64,000 nt of DNA from Aplectana chamaeleonis (taxonomy: Eukaryota > Nematoda > Chromadorea > Rhabditida > Cosmocercidae), in the NCBI GenBank assembly GCA_029168955.1, contig JAPDOI010001203.1, positions 124,001 to 188,000 of the forward strand. The letters are read 5' to 3'. The notes beneath the pieces are model-generated. The model had not been told where the DNA came from. It saw nothing but the letters and a program-made list of their open reading frames with translations, and ran no database searches. Of this stretch, positions 35,464-47,325 are shown piece by piece. A program made the position numbers and the translations under genes. Within the stretch, counting starts at the first letter, position 1. Each line of letters starts with the position of its first letter.

Positions 35464-36311
35464 ATGGAGTCTTTGGCCACAAGCCACAATTTCGCCACCC
35501 TGAACTGTCGATCGCTGTCGAGTGATATCCAAAAAACTGCGCTATCCAGACTTCTGAGCTATTTCCATGCACCGTTTGCTGCTTTGCAGGAAACCCGCCT
35601 CAAGGATAGACCCGTCATCAGCGTCGGAGAGTACACCATCTACTGCGGTAACGCTGACGATAGGAGAGTGGGAGGCTGTGCAATAGCTGTAAGGAAGGAT
35701 TTCAATGGTATGGTCAAGGAGTTCGGCTCAACGTCGTGTCGGAATGCATTCGTACGACTGCGGGATCACAGAGGATTCAATCTGTGGATAGTGAGTGCTC
35801 ATGCGCCCACTGAAACCGCCGAAGACAATTCGAAGGATGCGTTTTATGAGGAACTCAATACGTTGCTGGCCAGGATACCTTGTCAACATGCTGTTGTCGT
35901 GGGGATTGACGCAAATGCGAAGATGGGACTTGATCAGGAATCCGAAGTACTCGGTAAATGGTTCTACCCAGTGGAGCAAACATCGGACAATGGCTACCGC
36001 CTTGTCGACTTTGTGAACGCAGTGGTCTGATTATTGCATCGACATTCAAGAGGAATCATCGCCGCCATCAGCTTACGTGGCAGGGACCAACCCGGCTATC
36101 TCCAGAAGAGCAGCGGAAGCGGAAGATGACAACTTTGAAACTACAGCTTGACTATGTCCTGACGAGGAATATTCCAGTATCGGACATTCGAAGATCTAGA
36201 GCTGTGTGGGATGTCGCATTCGATTCGGATCACCGTCCTGTTCTGTTGAACTTCACTGCGAGGATTCATAAGAGGAAGCGAGGGCTCAGCCTCTCCAGAG
36301 GATTGACATGA
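35464..36311 (+). pseudogene. AP-endonuclease domain of retrotransposon copy 2
   Basis: The frame opens with ATG at 35464 and carries TLNCRSL, LQETRLKD, SAHAPTETAED and VVVGIDANAKMG. These are the asparagine, glutamate and aspartate blocks of the APE/exonuclease III fold. A one-base deletion near 36010 changes frame. The remainder (CERSGLIIAS, QLDYVLTRNIPV, SDHRPVLL) continues to 36311, so the domain is complete but split. Another single-base loss near 36300 separates it from the linker toward the reverse transcriptase. Unlike copy 1, the terminal SDHRP block is intact and there is no stop after GLIIA. Confidence 0.9.
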
Positions 36312-38486
36312 CAAGTCTCAGAGATGAAGAGTGCAGAAGGAATTTCCGACAACGCGTTTCTATTCACATCGGAGTACGGACTAAGAAGAAACTTTGCGAC
36401 GCGGATTCTTTTGTCAAGTGCATCCAGGACGCTTCTGAAAGAGGCACTCCCGGTTGTACAGCCTAAGAAGAAGTTCGCCTACGTCTCAGAAGAAACAGCA
36501 TCTACCTACAACAGAGTATGTGCTCTCCGAACTGCAGGAAACTTTCGTGGAGGAGAAGCGTCTGAGGAGGAAGTTGCGTCGGCAGCTTCAAAGTGACCGC
36601 GAACGAGAGTGGACGTGTAGAGCTAAGGAGGTTCTGAGAAGGCTTGGGAGGAGAAGAATCGAGGAAAGCCTACACGTTGCTGCGACAGTATAGCGGGAAG
36701 ATGAAGAGATGTTCTCCTGTCTTGAACACTACCAATGGAGTTGCAGTTGGTGATGCGACGCTGCCAATATGGAAGGATTACTTCAGTTCACTACTGAATC
36801 GTCCAGCGCCATCAGTACCTGAGCTCCCGCATGTTCAGAGAGCACATTACGATGTCAGTGAGGAACCGCCGACTGAGTCTGAAGTTTTGGATTGTGTCCG
36901 GAAAATGAAGAATGGAAAGGCAGGTGGAGATGACAACATCACTGCTGAAATGCTGAAAGCTCTTCCTCCGTCTGGGATTCGTGAAATGACCAACACCATC
37001 CGTGCCATATGGATGAGCGAAAGGATACCCGATTCGTGGAGACATGCGATCATCGTACCTCTTCACAAGAAGCTATCCGTCACGGATCCTAAGAACTACA
37101 GAGGAATCTCTCTACTTCGTGTCATGTACAAGGTTTTAGAACGTATCATTCTCGAGCGACTTATCAAACATCGTGAAGGAACGACCAGAGATGAGCAAGC
37201 CGGTTTTCGACCTGGAAGATCGACCATCGACCAAGTGTTCGTCGTGAGAAGAGTAATTGAATCGTGGCAGCGGTTTTCGAAGCCATTACAGCTTGCTTTT
37301 TGGACTTTGAAGCCGCGTTCGACTCTCCTCATCGTGATCGATTGCTCAATGCTCTGCGAGCAGATGGAGTCCCGGAAAAGTATGTTCGGTTAATCGAGGA
37401 CATGAACAAAGGAACAACAGCAGCAGTTCGTACACCTGTCGGATTTACGTCAGCTTTCGAGGTGAAAACAGGAGTAAGGCAAAGAGCCGTTGCAGGACCT
37501 TTTCTTTTCAACTTCGCCGTTGATGACATCATGCGTAGAGTTGCAGAACAGTTTCCTGCGGATGTGATCCTAACACCATCAGGACGCTCCCTTGTCGACC
37601 TGGAGTACGCCGACGACATTGTGTTATTCGCTGAAAACAACGCAAAACTGCAAAGGATTGTGAACCTCGTTTCGAAGTATGCCGCAGCCTATGGACTTCG
37701 TCTTCGTCCCGACAAATGCAAGCAGATGTGGGTCTCTCAGAGGCCTTCAACTAGAGTTTGTGTGGACGGACAACGTATCGAACTGGTGGACGATTTCTGT
37801 TATTTGGGCTGTTTGCTGAAGAACGATGGTAGTTATGCAGCGGATATTCGACAACGATGTGCGAAAGCTACGTCTGCATTCAATTTTCTAACCAAGTGTT
37901 TGTGGTCTACCACCATCGCGAAGGAAGTCAAGTTGCGCGTCTACCTATCCGCTATTCGCCCTATCATGATGTACGGATCGGAGACGTGGGCAGCACCGAA
38001 AACGCAGATGGAAAGGTTGGATTGCACGGAGAGGAAGCTTTTAGGCGTTTGCTTGGATATTTCTGGCCGCGTGTATGCCATAACGAAGACCTTTACAAGG
38101 AAATCGACGCAGTACATCAACGCTTGACACGAGGGAGGTGCCAGCATCTCCTAACGCCATCTCAAGCAGCAATGGAAAGTCGACTTCGACTGCTCGGGCA
38201 TATACTAAGAAGAACGCCGGATCGTCTCGTACAACACGCTTTAAAAATGCTTCCAAATCCTGTCTGGAAACGGCCACCTGGGCGTAGGCGAAAGTTCTGG
38301 ACGGATGTGGTTAAAGAGGATTTAAAGTCACTCGGCATCGAAAGACAGTTCAGGCGCGATGTTTCGTTTCGCAGGAAATGGAATAGTGACAGCTGGATGG
38401 AATGTGTTCAAATTGTGGCTGAAGACCGTGAAAAATGGACACGGCTGACTACTAGGACGGCACACCTCGGTGAAGATGCGGAATGA
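36312..38486 (+). pseudogene. Linker and reverse transcriptase of retrotransposon copy 2
   Basis: The linker (about 36312-36650) includes TKKKLCDADSFVKC in one frame. The enzyme follows in three frames. From 36644 to about 37296 it reads KMKNGKAGGDDNITAEML, NYRGISLLRVMYKVLE and EQAGFRPGRSTIDQVF. A lost T in the run at 37297-37301 shifts to DFEAAFDSPHRDRLLNAL, then GPFLFNFAVDDI, LEYADDIVLFAENN, FCYLGCLLKNDG and YGSETWAAPKTQ. Another lost base near 38045 shifts to RRLLGYFWPRVCHNE and RPPGRRRKFWTDVVKEDL up to the stop at 38484-38486. All catalytic residues of the palm are present. Only frame damage makes it a pseudogene. Confidence 0.9.
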
Positions 38487-38529
38487 CCGCGTCAGGCGAA
38501 AGCCAACCGATCAAATCAAAATTAAAAAA

Positions 38530-38961
38530 ATGTATGTGATAATTTATTTCTTTGTAATTAGTTAATTAATTTATTTAATCATTTATTTATAAATTAATTT
38601 ATTTCTTTACTTATTCATTTATTTCATTATTTAATAGCTATTTGGGCGCGGGTGGGGCAGTGGAAAGAGGCGCTAGTTTCACGCACATGGCCAGTGATGG
38701 TTCCTTGCCTAAGGCCACCCAAACCTTCTTTCGCTCCGGTAATTTGTCAGCATACTTGTCTAGGAGTATAGGAACACTGACCCGAACATCTGCTGGCCAC
38801 CGCAAGTCACTGTTTGTATTCCCGATGCAGATTCGAAAGCCTCTACATTTCTGAATGGAAATCGAATGTGTAGCGCATCATAAGAGGGAGTGATAGACGC
38901 CAATAACTTTATCCAATATTTATTTATTTATTTTTATTTATTTATTTATTTATTTGTCTGT

Positions 38962-39060
<99 letters not shown>

Positions 39061-39065
39061 TTTTT
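38530..39065. repeat. ATTT-rich and (TTTA)n microsatellite region
   Basis: A loose AATTTATTT region at 38540-38640 follows the retrotransposon tail. A cleaner (TTTA)n tract occupies 38919-39065 with few interruptions. The 250 bp between them hold nothing recognisable. Frames rich in Phe, Ile, Tyr and Leu here are artefacts. Confidence 0.9.
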
Positions 39066-40845
39066 CCAATACCCTACATGAAGTTGGCTTGAAAAATGAG
39101 GCATTTGGAATTATTTACTATACAATACAACAATACAGAGAAACAAGAAGGCTTTTAACCACTCAAGAAGATTACTCAAAACCTTGTGTGCGAAAGATGG
39201 AAGAGAATGGGGCTTACTGCGAGACTCGAGCAAGTGTCAAGACAGTTTATGACTTCATCTTGATAGAAGGTGTAAAACATGGTAGGCTGGAATGCGAAGG
39301 GAATTTGCTATCAGTCAGTTTTCGTCCTCAACAAGTGCGTCGTGGGTTCCAAATTGATTGACACGGACAATATGCACCCTGTGGATTTGAACATCATTAA
39401 TGCTCTCTGAGCTTCCTATCCGTCTTGTTTATCTTGGTCCATACCCTTGTCAGTTATGTGTATAATTTTTGCTACTGGGGATTGAACCCTGCATTAAGTG
39501 AAGTTTTGAAAATAGGTCTGTTGAGTGTGGTGGCGAAGGTGAAAGCAAACAATATGAAGTTTCGTAAATTTCATTAATGCACTTGGGTACATGGATAGAT
39601 AAAACATGGAAAAAATTCAGCTTTTGGTAGTTTAGAAAATTGAACATTTTCAGCCCAAACCTTGTCCAGGAGGGTTCATTGGGGCGCTTAAGAGGAATAT
39701 AAGGTCCATTTTTAGTTTCTCAGAAGATTACTGTGGATTAAACTAAGGAAAGTATTATTTGTCCACAGTGACTTACCGTATTCTTCCGAAACACTGGAAA
39801 TGGAACTTGAAGTCGTGTTCAGCGCCTCGAATCACCAATTGGACAATGTTTGGGCTGGAAGTGTTTGAATTTCCAAAATTCAAAAAAAATATGTTTTCTG
39901 TCGTTTTTGATCTTTTCTAGTGGATGAAGTTTCACGAACTGCAAGTAGTATCCTTTTGTCTCCCTCGCAACAATCAACAGATAATTTTTTTATCACTCTC
40001 AGAAACTCCAAATTGTGCTGGGATCAGTCCCTGGTTAAGGCGTTTTTGACCAACACCCTTCTTTACATCATTTTTTCATTATAACGTAGTCTCATCAATT
40101 CAATCTCTCCCAGACGTTCATGATTCGCAGGAGAGGGACTGTTCTTGAACATCTTCGAGTTGCGAGAAATATTAGGATCCGTTTGCGATCTGCATTCGGA
40201 GAAATGAAGGAATTTATGTCCATCTCCGTGCGCTGTAGTGGATATTTCTCCCACAGACTGTCGTTCTCGGAGCGAAATTCCGGTCTGCATTTGCGGATTA
40301 CGGCTATTACATGACGCAATCCGCTGGTAATCGTGCTTGGAGAATTATTGATCGTACCAGGACCACGTGTTTATGTTTTATGTGCTTCCAGCTTCCACCT
40401 CCTCGCCTTGCAAAATGATACAGAGTCCTCTGAAATCCACGCATGCAGCATCCATTCATACATACATATATTGATATCTCAGGGAAACTTGACGTGAAAT
40501 TCTCTGGGCGTCGGGCAATTCTACCATAACCGCCCTTATGACGAAGCAAAACAAACACTGAAAAAAATTCCAGTTCACGACTGGGTGAAACACGCAGTTT
40601 CCAAGACGAGAGATTGCTATTGTCTACGCGCTAGATCAGTGTCATTCACGGCAGAAACCACACGAAAATTATGTCGTTCCACGAACTCGATCTGGAAACA
40701 CTAAATTATGAAAATGCACGTACCTAAGTTTGTTTCGACTTCTGTGTGAGTAAAATGGGAGAAATGCAGTTTGTGTTCGAATCTTGCTGATCATATTAAA
40801 AGTACATATAACTCTATCTCTTATACCCTATGTAAGAAGGAGTCG
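39066..40845. other. No gene recognised
   Basis: Short frames only, for example minus 40307-40558 (83 codons). No known motifs or terminal repeats. Confidence 0.4.
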
Positions 40846-40976
40846 GCGCGGATCGCACTGATACTTTGAGTTTTTCGTTTGGCGTTTTGGTCAGCTCGGT
40901 GCAATTATGTTAGAACATGCATACGTGCACCGAGTTTGCGCCAAAGCATGATAAGGGACGCAATGTATCAGTGCGA
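40846..40976. mobile_element. Palindromic F-family element (130 bp)
   Basis: GGATCGCACTGATACTTTG at the left is mirrored by GACGCAATGTATCAGTGCGATC at the right. Further in, TTTGGCG and GCTCGGTGCA pair with TGCACCGAGTTTGCGCCAAA around a 22-nt loop. Relatives are at 9610-9722 and 32046-32105. Confidence 0.75.
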
Positions 40977-41048
40977 TCAGTGCGGAATTTATGAATTAGA
41001 AATTTGATGAAATTTTGCAAAATTAGAATTCAAGCGGTGCAAAAATCA

Positions 41049-41425
41049 TCATGTTCCGGGGGAGGCCATGGGAACAACAGTGAAGCGAACTTCCCTTGTT
41101 CTCTCTCCCCCCCCCGAGTTGACTGTTTTGAACGCCTTACGGTTGTGTATAATTCAAGGGGAGAGGGGCGGGACGTCTCCCTTCGGAGGGAAGTCTCGCT
41201 CCTCTCCCCTCGAACGAGTGATAAAGACCAAATCAGGTCTATTGTCCTCGGGAACTTCCCCTCAAATATCTGAGCAGAGAGGGGCGAGACGTTTCCCGGG
41301 AGGCGACGTCTCGCCCCACTCCTTCCGAATTATACACAAGGAGTGGCGTTCGAAATAGTCGACTAAGGGGGAGAACAAGGAAAGTTCGCATAATGGTTGT
41401 TCCCATGGCCTCCCCCCAGCATGAT
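41049..41425. mobile_element. GC-rich foldback element (about 375 bp)
   Basis: The left arm starts GGGGGAGGCCATGGGAACAA and includes GCGAACTTCCCTTGTTCTC. The right arm is its complement with several changes. The arms of about 170 bp meet around 41240. Flanking CATCATG and GCATGATG are themselves mirror images. A 23-nt piece like its interior (AGGGGAGAGGGGCG) is inserted at 5681-5703 in retrotransposon copy 1. Confidence 0.75.
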
Positions 41426-41877
41426 GAACGAGAAAGCGAAGCCGCAGCGTATACGCTGATGCAAACTGGCGAGTGTCGAGGTGGTCTCGCACTTCGCAAG
41501 TTGAGGGGGCAGATTCGCCAATAAAGCACAGTGTAGGGTATCTCTGTCAAGATTTCAGGGCGAAATAATAAGCTTCTCTGAAATCTGTTGTCAGGGGTAA
41601 ATAGTTTTGGCCCTATTCCTGTTTCCCAAGAACATGAGACTGTTAAAAACAACGAGTTTTGGCAAGCTGGTTTTTGATCAATCAATGAACAATGGGGTTA
41701 TGGGTTGCGAGAGCATGAGGAAGGCCGGCGATCGGGAGAACAAGGGAAGACCCGCTGGCCGGAGGTCGTTTCCGTCTCCCCTCAATTCGGGGAAAGTTTC
41801 CCAGTCGTTTCAAGGGAAGTTCCACTGTCGTTGTCGGGAATATCCCACCAAGGTCTGAGACGGTAGGGCACACTGCC
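41426..41877. other. No gene recognised
   Basis: An 83-codon plus frame at 41607-41858 is unassigned. GGGAAG/CTTCCC-rich words near 41740-41830 resemble the adjacent foldback element but do not align clearly. Confidence 0.4.
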
Positions 41878-42277
41878 CAACGCCTACGCATTTTGAAGCG
41901 TCAAAAACTACCCACAATGCCGCTACACGAGTAAGAATTTGGCTCGCCCTGTACTTCTCCGCCCCTGTTTGACCCGTCCTCCTCTAAAACAGGGATACTG
42001 GGTCATTCGCCCCGTCGTCGAAGTACATGTGTAGTTTACTTATTGTACTTATTGGACCACCCACAAACGACTGTGGGAATGGCCCCGCACATCTTTTCTG
42101 GGAGAGTACCGCAAGTACAGGGCACGGAGCAAAACAGTGCGTGGCCAATTTCTTACTCGCGTAGCGTCATTACAGGGGCGTTTTTGAAGCTTCTAAATGC
42201 GTAAGCGTTGTAATCTGAGCTATACCATTCCATTTCCGTAGTTATCTCAACCACGTTTACCAGCGTGTATGCTGCCT
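41878..42277 (-). mobile_element. D-type element, left end missing
   Basis: On the minus strand it starts GGCAGCATACACGCTGGTAA at 42275. It forms a hairpin through repeated CGCTACACGAGTAAGAA and GGGTCATT/CCAGTATC-type arms. It abuts a C-type element at TTTGA (42277-42281), the same junction as at 47868-47871. Confidence 0.7.
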
Positions 42278-42279
42278 TT

Positions 42280-42718
42280 GAGGCACAGTACACCCTCAGA
42301 CATGAATTTTGTAATTTTCATTTAATTGTGTAGTAGACCCCTCCTATATAACACGTGCCAAGTCCGAGATCTGAATTCTTCCAAATAAGCGAGATATAAG
42401 CGACCACCTGAGGCCCGACCTCGTTCGCTCACCACCACAAGCCCGACCCCCTTCCTGAATTTCGGACTGAATACCTGCTAGATGGGTGGAATAATTTCAA
42501 CCGAATCATCCTTCTTCCCTCCATTGCTGGCTTGTCTCTTCGATCTGGTTCGCTTTCGAGCAGCGACTGCTAATGAAGAGAAGCACAGACCCGGGACAAC
42601 TCGTCCACCAAATGTTTGCACTCAAAGTGTAAGCATTTTCGAGACTCCATTTGTAGGGGGCCTTGGACGATTTCAGAAATACCATTGTGATCAGCGTGTG
42701 GGCCTGTGCCTTTAAGAC
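42280..42718 (-). mobile_element. C-type TTAA MITE
   Basis: The right end is GCCTGTGCCTTTAAG. The left end is GAGGCACAGTACACC. The interior carries GGACAACTCGTCCACCAA and AAGCGAGATATAAGCGACCA, the complement of the 47410-47868 copy. A 77-codon plus frame here is incidental. Confidence 0.78.
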
Positions 42719-42825
42719 ATACGAACATTAAAAGAAGTGTGAGAACAGGCGAAGATTTTTGCACAGATAGTCTTAACATTTAGCGTAAACTAAGGGCTAT
42801 GTTTAAGGAGCTAATTGTTTTCAAG

Positions 42826-43668
42826 GCAGCATGCACGCTCGCAAACGCATTTTAGATGATTACGGAATTAGAATGGTATGGCTCAGATTGAAACACCTAT
42901 GCATTTTGAAGCGTCAGGCTCTGTCCATACGTGGCGAGAGCGCGCGATACCGCTGTTGTGTGCCTCTCACCGCTCCTCAACGCTGGAGTAGCCCTTGCTC
43001 GCAAATATGCACTGGCTAACACCCCCACCTCGTTTTGATTCGATTGACAATCTATGACCGGGTGATCAATCGCTCGAATCGGTGCACCTGATGACCATTT
43101 GCTAAAGTTTTCATATTCTGTGATTGGGCTATGGGGTACAAGGGCAATAGTTTTACGACAGGTTTAAGACATCATTCTTTAGGGGTTGAACAGTAAGCTC
43201 AAAACTTGCTGCTTCCTCCTTTGAGCTGGCGAAAGCGCACGAGAGCGAGCGGGCGTGAGCGCGCGAGAGGGAGCGTTCGTGAACGGCAAGCAAAACGTGT
43301 GCCCTTGATGAACATCGATTTTGCGTAATCGCACGCTCTCGCCACGTATGGACTATGCCTCAGAAACGACCCACAATGCAGCTACACGAGTGAGAATTCG
43401 GCCCCACCCCTGCAACAAGTACAAGGAGTAAACCACATACATCGGAGACGGTGAAAATGGCCCAGGACCCCTGTTTGGAGGAGACGGCAAATACAGGGCT
43501 TGGGAAGATACAGGGGCGGGGCCAACTTCTTACTCGTGTAGCCGCTATGTGGGTCATTCTTGACGTTTTCAAAATGCTTAGGTGTTCTAATACAGGGGTG
43601 AGCCATACCATTCTTTTTCCGTAGTTACCTCAACCACGTTTACGAGCGTGTATGCTGCCTTTAACCTA
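42826..43668. mobile_element. D-type element, full length, interrupted by Harbinger-like MITE
   Basis: Both ends are present: AGGCAGCATGCACGCTCGC at 42826 and GCGTGTATGCTGCCTTTAA at 43668. The halves are separated by the insertion at 42917-43359. Without it and one TCA the element is about 397 bp. It forms a long hairpin through CGCTACACGAGTAAGAAGTT-like arms. It is the only D copy here with both termini. Confidence 0.8.
42917..43359 (+). mobile_element. PIF/Harbinger-like MITE, uninterrupted copy (443 bp)
   Basis: The ends GGCTCTGTCCATACGTGG and, reversed, GGCATAGTCCATACGTGG are followed by CGAGAGCG. TCA stands on both sides (42914-42916 and 43360-43362). The host D element resumes exactly after it. 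It lacks the 173-bp insert found in the 2677-3300 copy, and the size difference is accounted for by that insert plus 9 bp. Confidence 0.85.
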
Positions 43669-45967
43669 ACTGTTCTCGTTTGCTTCTCCTCTGTTAACTT
43701 TTTTGGTCATCACAGGTTGACTCCACCCATCGTTTCGTCCATTTCCCCTTTCCCTTATTGAATTTCATCTTGCCTCCTGCTGCAGTGTTGACACAAGGGA
43801 ATCCGTTGCAATTTTTTTGAAGAAATGTCAGATTTGTTCTGCCTTATTGCTTTGGTTTTGGGTTCTCATCTCGTTTCGAAATCCTCATAATTTTCGAATG
43901 CAGAAATAGAGACGCACGCTATTCCTTCTTTTTGAAATTTTCCTGACGTTGTTCTTCTTGCGGGTTTCTCCTTCTCTATTATTAGAAGGCAATCACACAG
44001 CGGGTTACCTGTATCGCAACAAAATCTCATTTTCGGAGTAGAATGTGTTTTTTCTACAAGTAGAGCTAAGGAACTTTTTTAAATATCGGTTGGCTGAGTA
44101 TCAATTCTATTTGTTCTGTTTATTTTGCTACTTGCCCCATTACTGCTATTGTTTCCGCAGAGTGATTCCATCTGTTTTTGTTGATGTCGGTGTCAAAGGA
44201 GAAATTTATTTGATTACAAAGGCTTGAAAGTTTTCCACGAAATAATTGATTCTAATCAACCTGGAAAGCAGTCGGACACTCCGGCGAGGACTTCCTTCTA
44301 TTATTTGATTCGGATTGATCCCGTCAGGTTGAGGGTGCCGTCGAGTAAATGACTTCAACGAGACAAAAGATTTGCATACCTGTGTTTCATCCCTACACCC
44401 CCCATGAGGGAACTAATCCTAGTGTGGTCAACAATTGTTGTTTATCGCTGGTGTAGTTTCGCATTAACCTCATGGTTCTACTTCCTGCCAGATACTTTAT
44501 AGTTGTCTCGCATTCATTCTACATCAGTGTAAAAAACAAGTCTTAGCCTACGAATTAGTACAAATTGCACGTAATTCACTAATTCGCTCAAGGCAGACCT
44601 AGAAGATCGAGCAAGGAACATCAAATAGCGATGAGCTCAGTTACCAGAATGCATAATCGAATCCATTAGAGCAGAATAACCATGTGCGTAAGGAGCCACT
44701 GATTCTGAAGCCCGGAATTTCTTCGATTCAAGAACGAAAATGTATTTCCTTCTGAAAAACACAGAGCTAATCAAATTAAACTCATTGGTTATGTTTACTA
44801 TACAATTTTGATGTGTTTCGATGTCTCGATGCTTTTTTTGAGAACTGCAATTTCTGCAGTTTACTCTCTATACGAAGACTTCAAAGGCAGTGCCCACGAT
44901 AAAAACAGTTTCCAAATATCTGAACCTTCAACTTCCTGGCAAACGTCACGATTTACCGATGCCATTCAAAAGTTTTTAAAAATTTTCAAATTATCTTAAA
45001 CTCGGAATATCTTAGAAAATGATTCGGCGTAAAATAGCCTACAGTTACAAAAAAACTAGAAAATGAAAGGAAATAAGTAGAAACACAATTTGGCGGTCAA
45101 TCATAGACCAGCTATTCAGAAGTAGCGGCAGACGAGGGATCGGATTTTACAGGCTTCTCCGTTTAACTTATCAGAGCGAAATCAAGAGCGCAAGGGAATG
45201 ATTAAGCCTTTATGCCTCCTGACCCGATTTATCGGGTCACTCGTCATAAACACCCCTCTCGCTCCTGAAATCTCTCCTACTACTCGGTACACTGCGCGAA
45301 GGGCTTTATATGCTGCGCGAAGGGCTTTATACGGCAACAGGCAGTGCAACAAACTACACATGTCGAGATAAAAACGATCCGAACGTAACGGATTAAACAC
45401 AAAAGCAAAAAACACCGGATCAAAACATCAAACTCTCTTACTTCCAGAATCATTCAAAAATGCCGAAGCCACGCATCGAATATAAAACTGTTAGAAAACT
45501 ATAAACAAAACAACACATCCATATTAGAGATCACTAAAACATGAGCAACGAAAGTTACCCATAACTGGAAAAACCGTATGCGATCACCGTAACGAGCACT
45601 ATTTAGCCGTAGAGCACAGAATCTTATCTCCAGATATACAGGAAAGATCCCAAACTTCACCAATCTCAAAGCGAGAAGGCTAGCAATACACATGTGCGCA
45701 AATGCACCGAACCAAACCGCAGAGAGTTCAGATAGTCCAGATAAGCCGGAACTAATAAAAAACAAAACTTCACAAACAATAAAAAACCTCACAAACATCA
45801 AAAGTTACGTGGAAAGCCGCACAATCATAAGGTTAGGGGAGGCAATATTCCAACTGCACAGATCCAAAGACAGCCTAATCCAGCCAACACAAGCACAAGA
45901 GCAAAACAAACAGCAACCAGCGTCTTAAAGGAAAGGAACAACCAACTAAGCACCAAAACGGAACAGC
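43669..45967. other. No gene recognised; fragment of A/B-type MITE end
   Basis: AAAGGCAGTGCCCACGAT at 44883 is a lone terminus of the TTAA family with no partner end. A short tandem repeat of GCGCGAAGGGCTTTATA occurs twice at 45292-45330. The stretch 45180-45960 lies just downstream of the recombinase gene and may be its 3' region, but I see no motifs. Confidence 0.4.
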
Positions 45968-47325
45968 TCAATGGGGAATAACTGCTGGGCCGCCTTGCGT
46001 GACCTTTGAACGAGCGATATACGGCCTCATCGACTGGGGATTCGACCATCTTCCTCTCCGCTGTACCATCACCATCGATGTTCCCTGCTCCGGAGCACGT
46101 GTAGTGCCCCCTAACGCGTCTGAACGCGTGAGGCGTTAGGTGACGAATATTGGCCGTCTCGCAGATCCTTTTGATTTCCGTGTTCGCAGCGCCTGATGAC
46201 CACGTTCCTCCGTTCGTTGCCGCCAGCACGGGACCTCTGTTCATGGTACTCAGTCGACGTCGCAGCACTTGGTCGAACCCGGGTTCTTTCATCAGAAAGA
46301 CGTTCGCCCCGCTGCCACTCTGATCCGTCTTGGACTTCTGCAAAGAAAAACATTAGCAATACATGGAAACGTAATGTATGACAACACTTGAACTCCCAAT
46401 CTCTATGATCTCACCTCAGACCTACACAAACTTGCTACCCATCTCCTAGGAATACAGAAAGCCCCGCCTAACAACAAATATATATCCTGATTCTTACTTT
46501 AATGCAGATTATCCAACTGCCATCCTGCTCAGAAACATCACCCAATTGAAGATTTAGAGCCTCGGAAATCCTACAAAGTCCACAGAAAAGAAGTACAAGG
46601 AGGATATGAGCTCTGTCCTGTCTCCATTGAGGCCAAGGCATAATCGCCACTGTGTCCATGAGTGCTTGCCATTCCTCTGTCGTCACAAACATCCGCTCCT
46701 TGTCGACCTCTCCTCTCCTTTTGCCGCGCACCATCTCATCCAATACTGTCCACTGTAAACTCTCCTCCGGCCTCCTGCCCAGTCTCGAGAATGCCAGCGC
46801 TGACACAAACGAGGCTAGCGTCCCTGCGGATGTTGTGGTGCTTTTCTTGGCCAGGAAAACCGTCGCACTGTCGAGCTCATTGTCCAGTCTGGTGTCGGGA
46901 GATTCGTACTGCCAGCTCCTGAACTCCTCCAACATCCTGGTATACCCTCTGATGGTACTACCTGCCCGAGACGAGTTAAGAAGTCCACGAATGACACCCT
47001 CCACCGGCTCTTCCATGTAATCCGCAAGCGACTCTAGCTGGTCAGCCATTTGACGACGAGGCCCGGCCTCTGCAAAGAAACCAACTCAGCAGGCCCTCAT
47101 CTAGGATACCAATAACAAGAAAATTCAAAAAAGAAGTCACTGCCTGTGACTTGCCGCAAGCCTAGAATAAACAAATCATCCCAGGAATTCCCTGCGTACC
47201 CAAACACCGCCCGTATAATCCTCAGCCAACACCAATCAACCAATCCCAGCTCACCCCCGGTCAACTCGTCCGCCGCGTCCCTCGTCTGCGGCTCGATTCC
47301 GTCGCGAGACGGAAACTTTTTGAAA
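45968..47325 (-). pseudogene. Spliced tyrosine recombinase (phage-integrase fold), broken near 3' end
   Basis: Such enzymes cut and rejoin DNA through a catalytic tyrosine. Three exons can be read on the minus strand: 47325-47255 (partial first exon, open), 47069-46499 and 46337-45968. The introns have GT...AG borders (47254-47070, donor GTGAGC, acceptor TTTGCAG; 46498-46338, donor GTAAGA, acceptor TTTGCAG), and the frame is continuous across both. Counting from the methionine at 47049, residues 1-120 look like the SAM-like DNA-binding domain (SRAGSTIRGYTRMLEEFRSW). FCGLCRISEALNLQLGDV holds catalytic Arg160 (codon 46572-46570). Lysine candidates flank the second intron (ICIK|KSKTD). HLTPHAFR supplies HxxR (His at 46130-46128). 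Directly after this the frame shifts, about four extra bases near 46118. In the next frame GRWSNPQSM and RPYIARS supply the W/H and tyrosine (codon 46021-46019) before a stop at 45970-45968. Crypton or DIRS/PAT origin is possible. No reverse transcriptase is nearby. Confidence 0.85.

Larger units (their letters stand above)
35262..38510 (+). mobile_element. RTE-like non-LTR retrotransposon, copy 2 (inactive)
   Basis: This is a full-length relative of the minus-strand copy at 3440-6685, sharing sequence from GTCTGTTGGTACCTG-like leader to GCGAAAGCCAACCG near 38507. After that the two copies differ; here an A-rich ATCAAATCAAAATTAAAA tail follows. The order is leader, APE endonuclease, linker, reverse transcriptase with YADD at 37605-37616, and C-terminal zone ending at 38486. 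At least four single-base losses break the frame (near 36010, 36300, 37300 and 38045). Copy 1 is intact at all four sites but carries other lesions. Confidence 0.92.
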
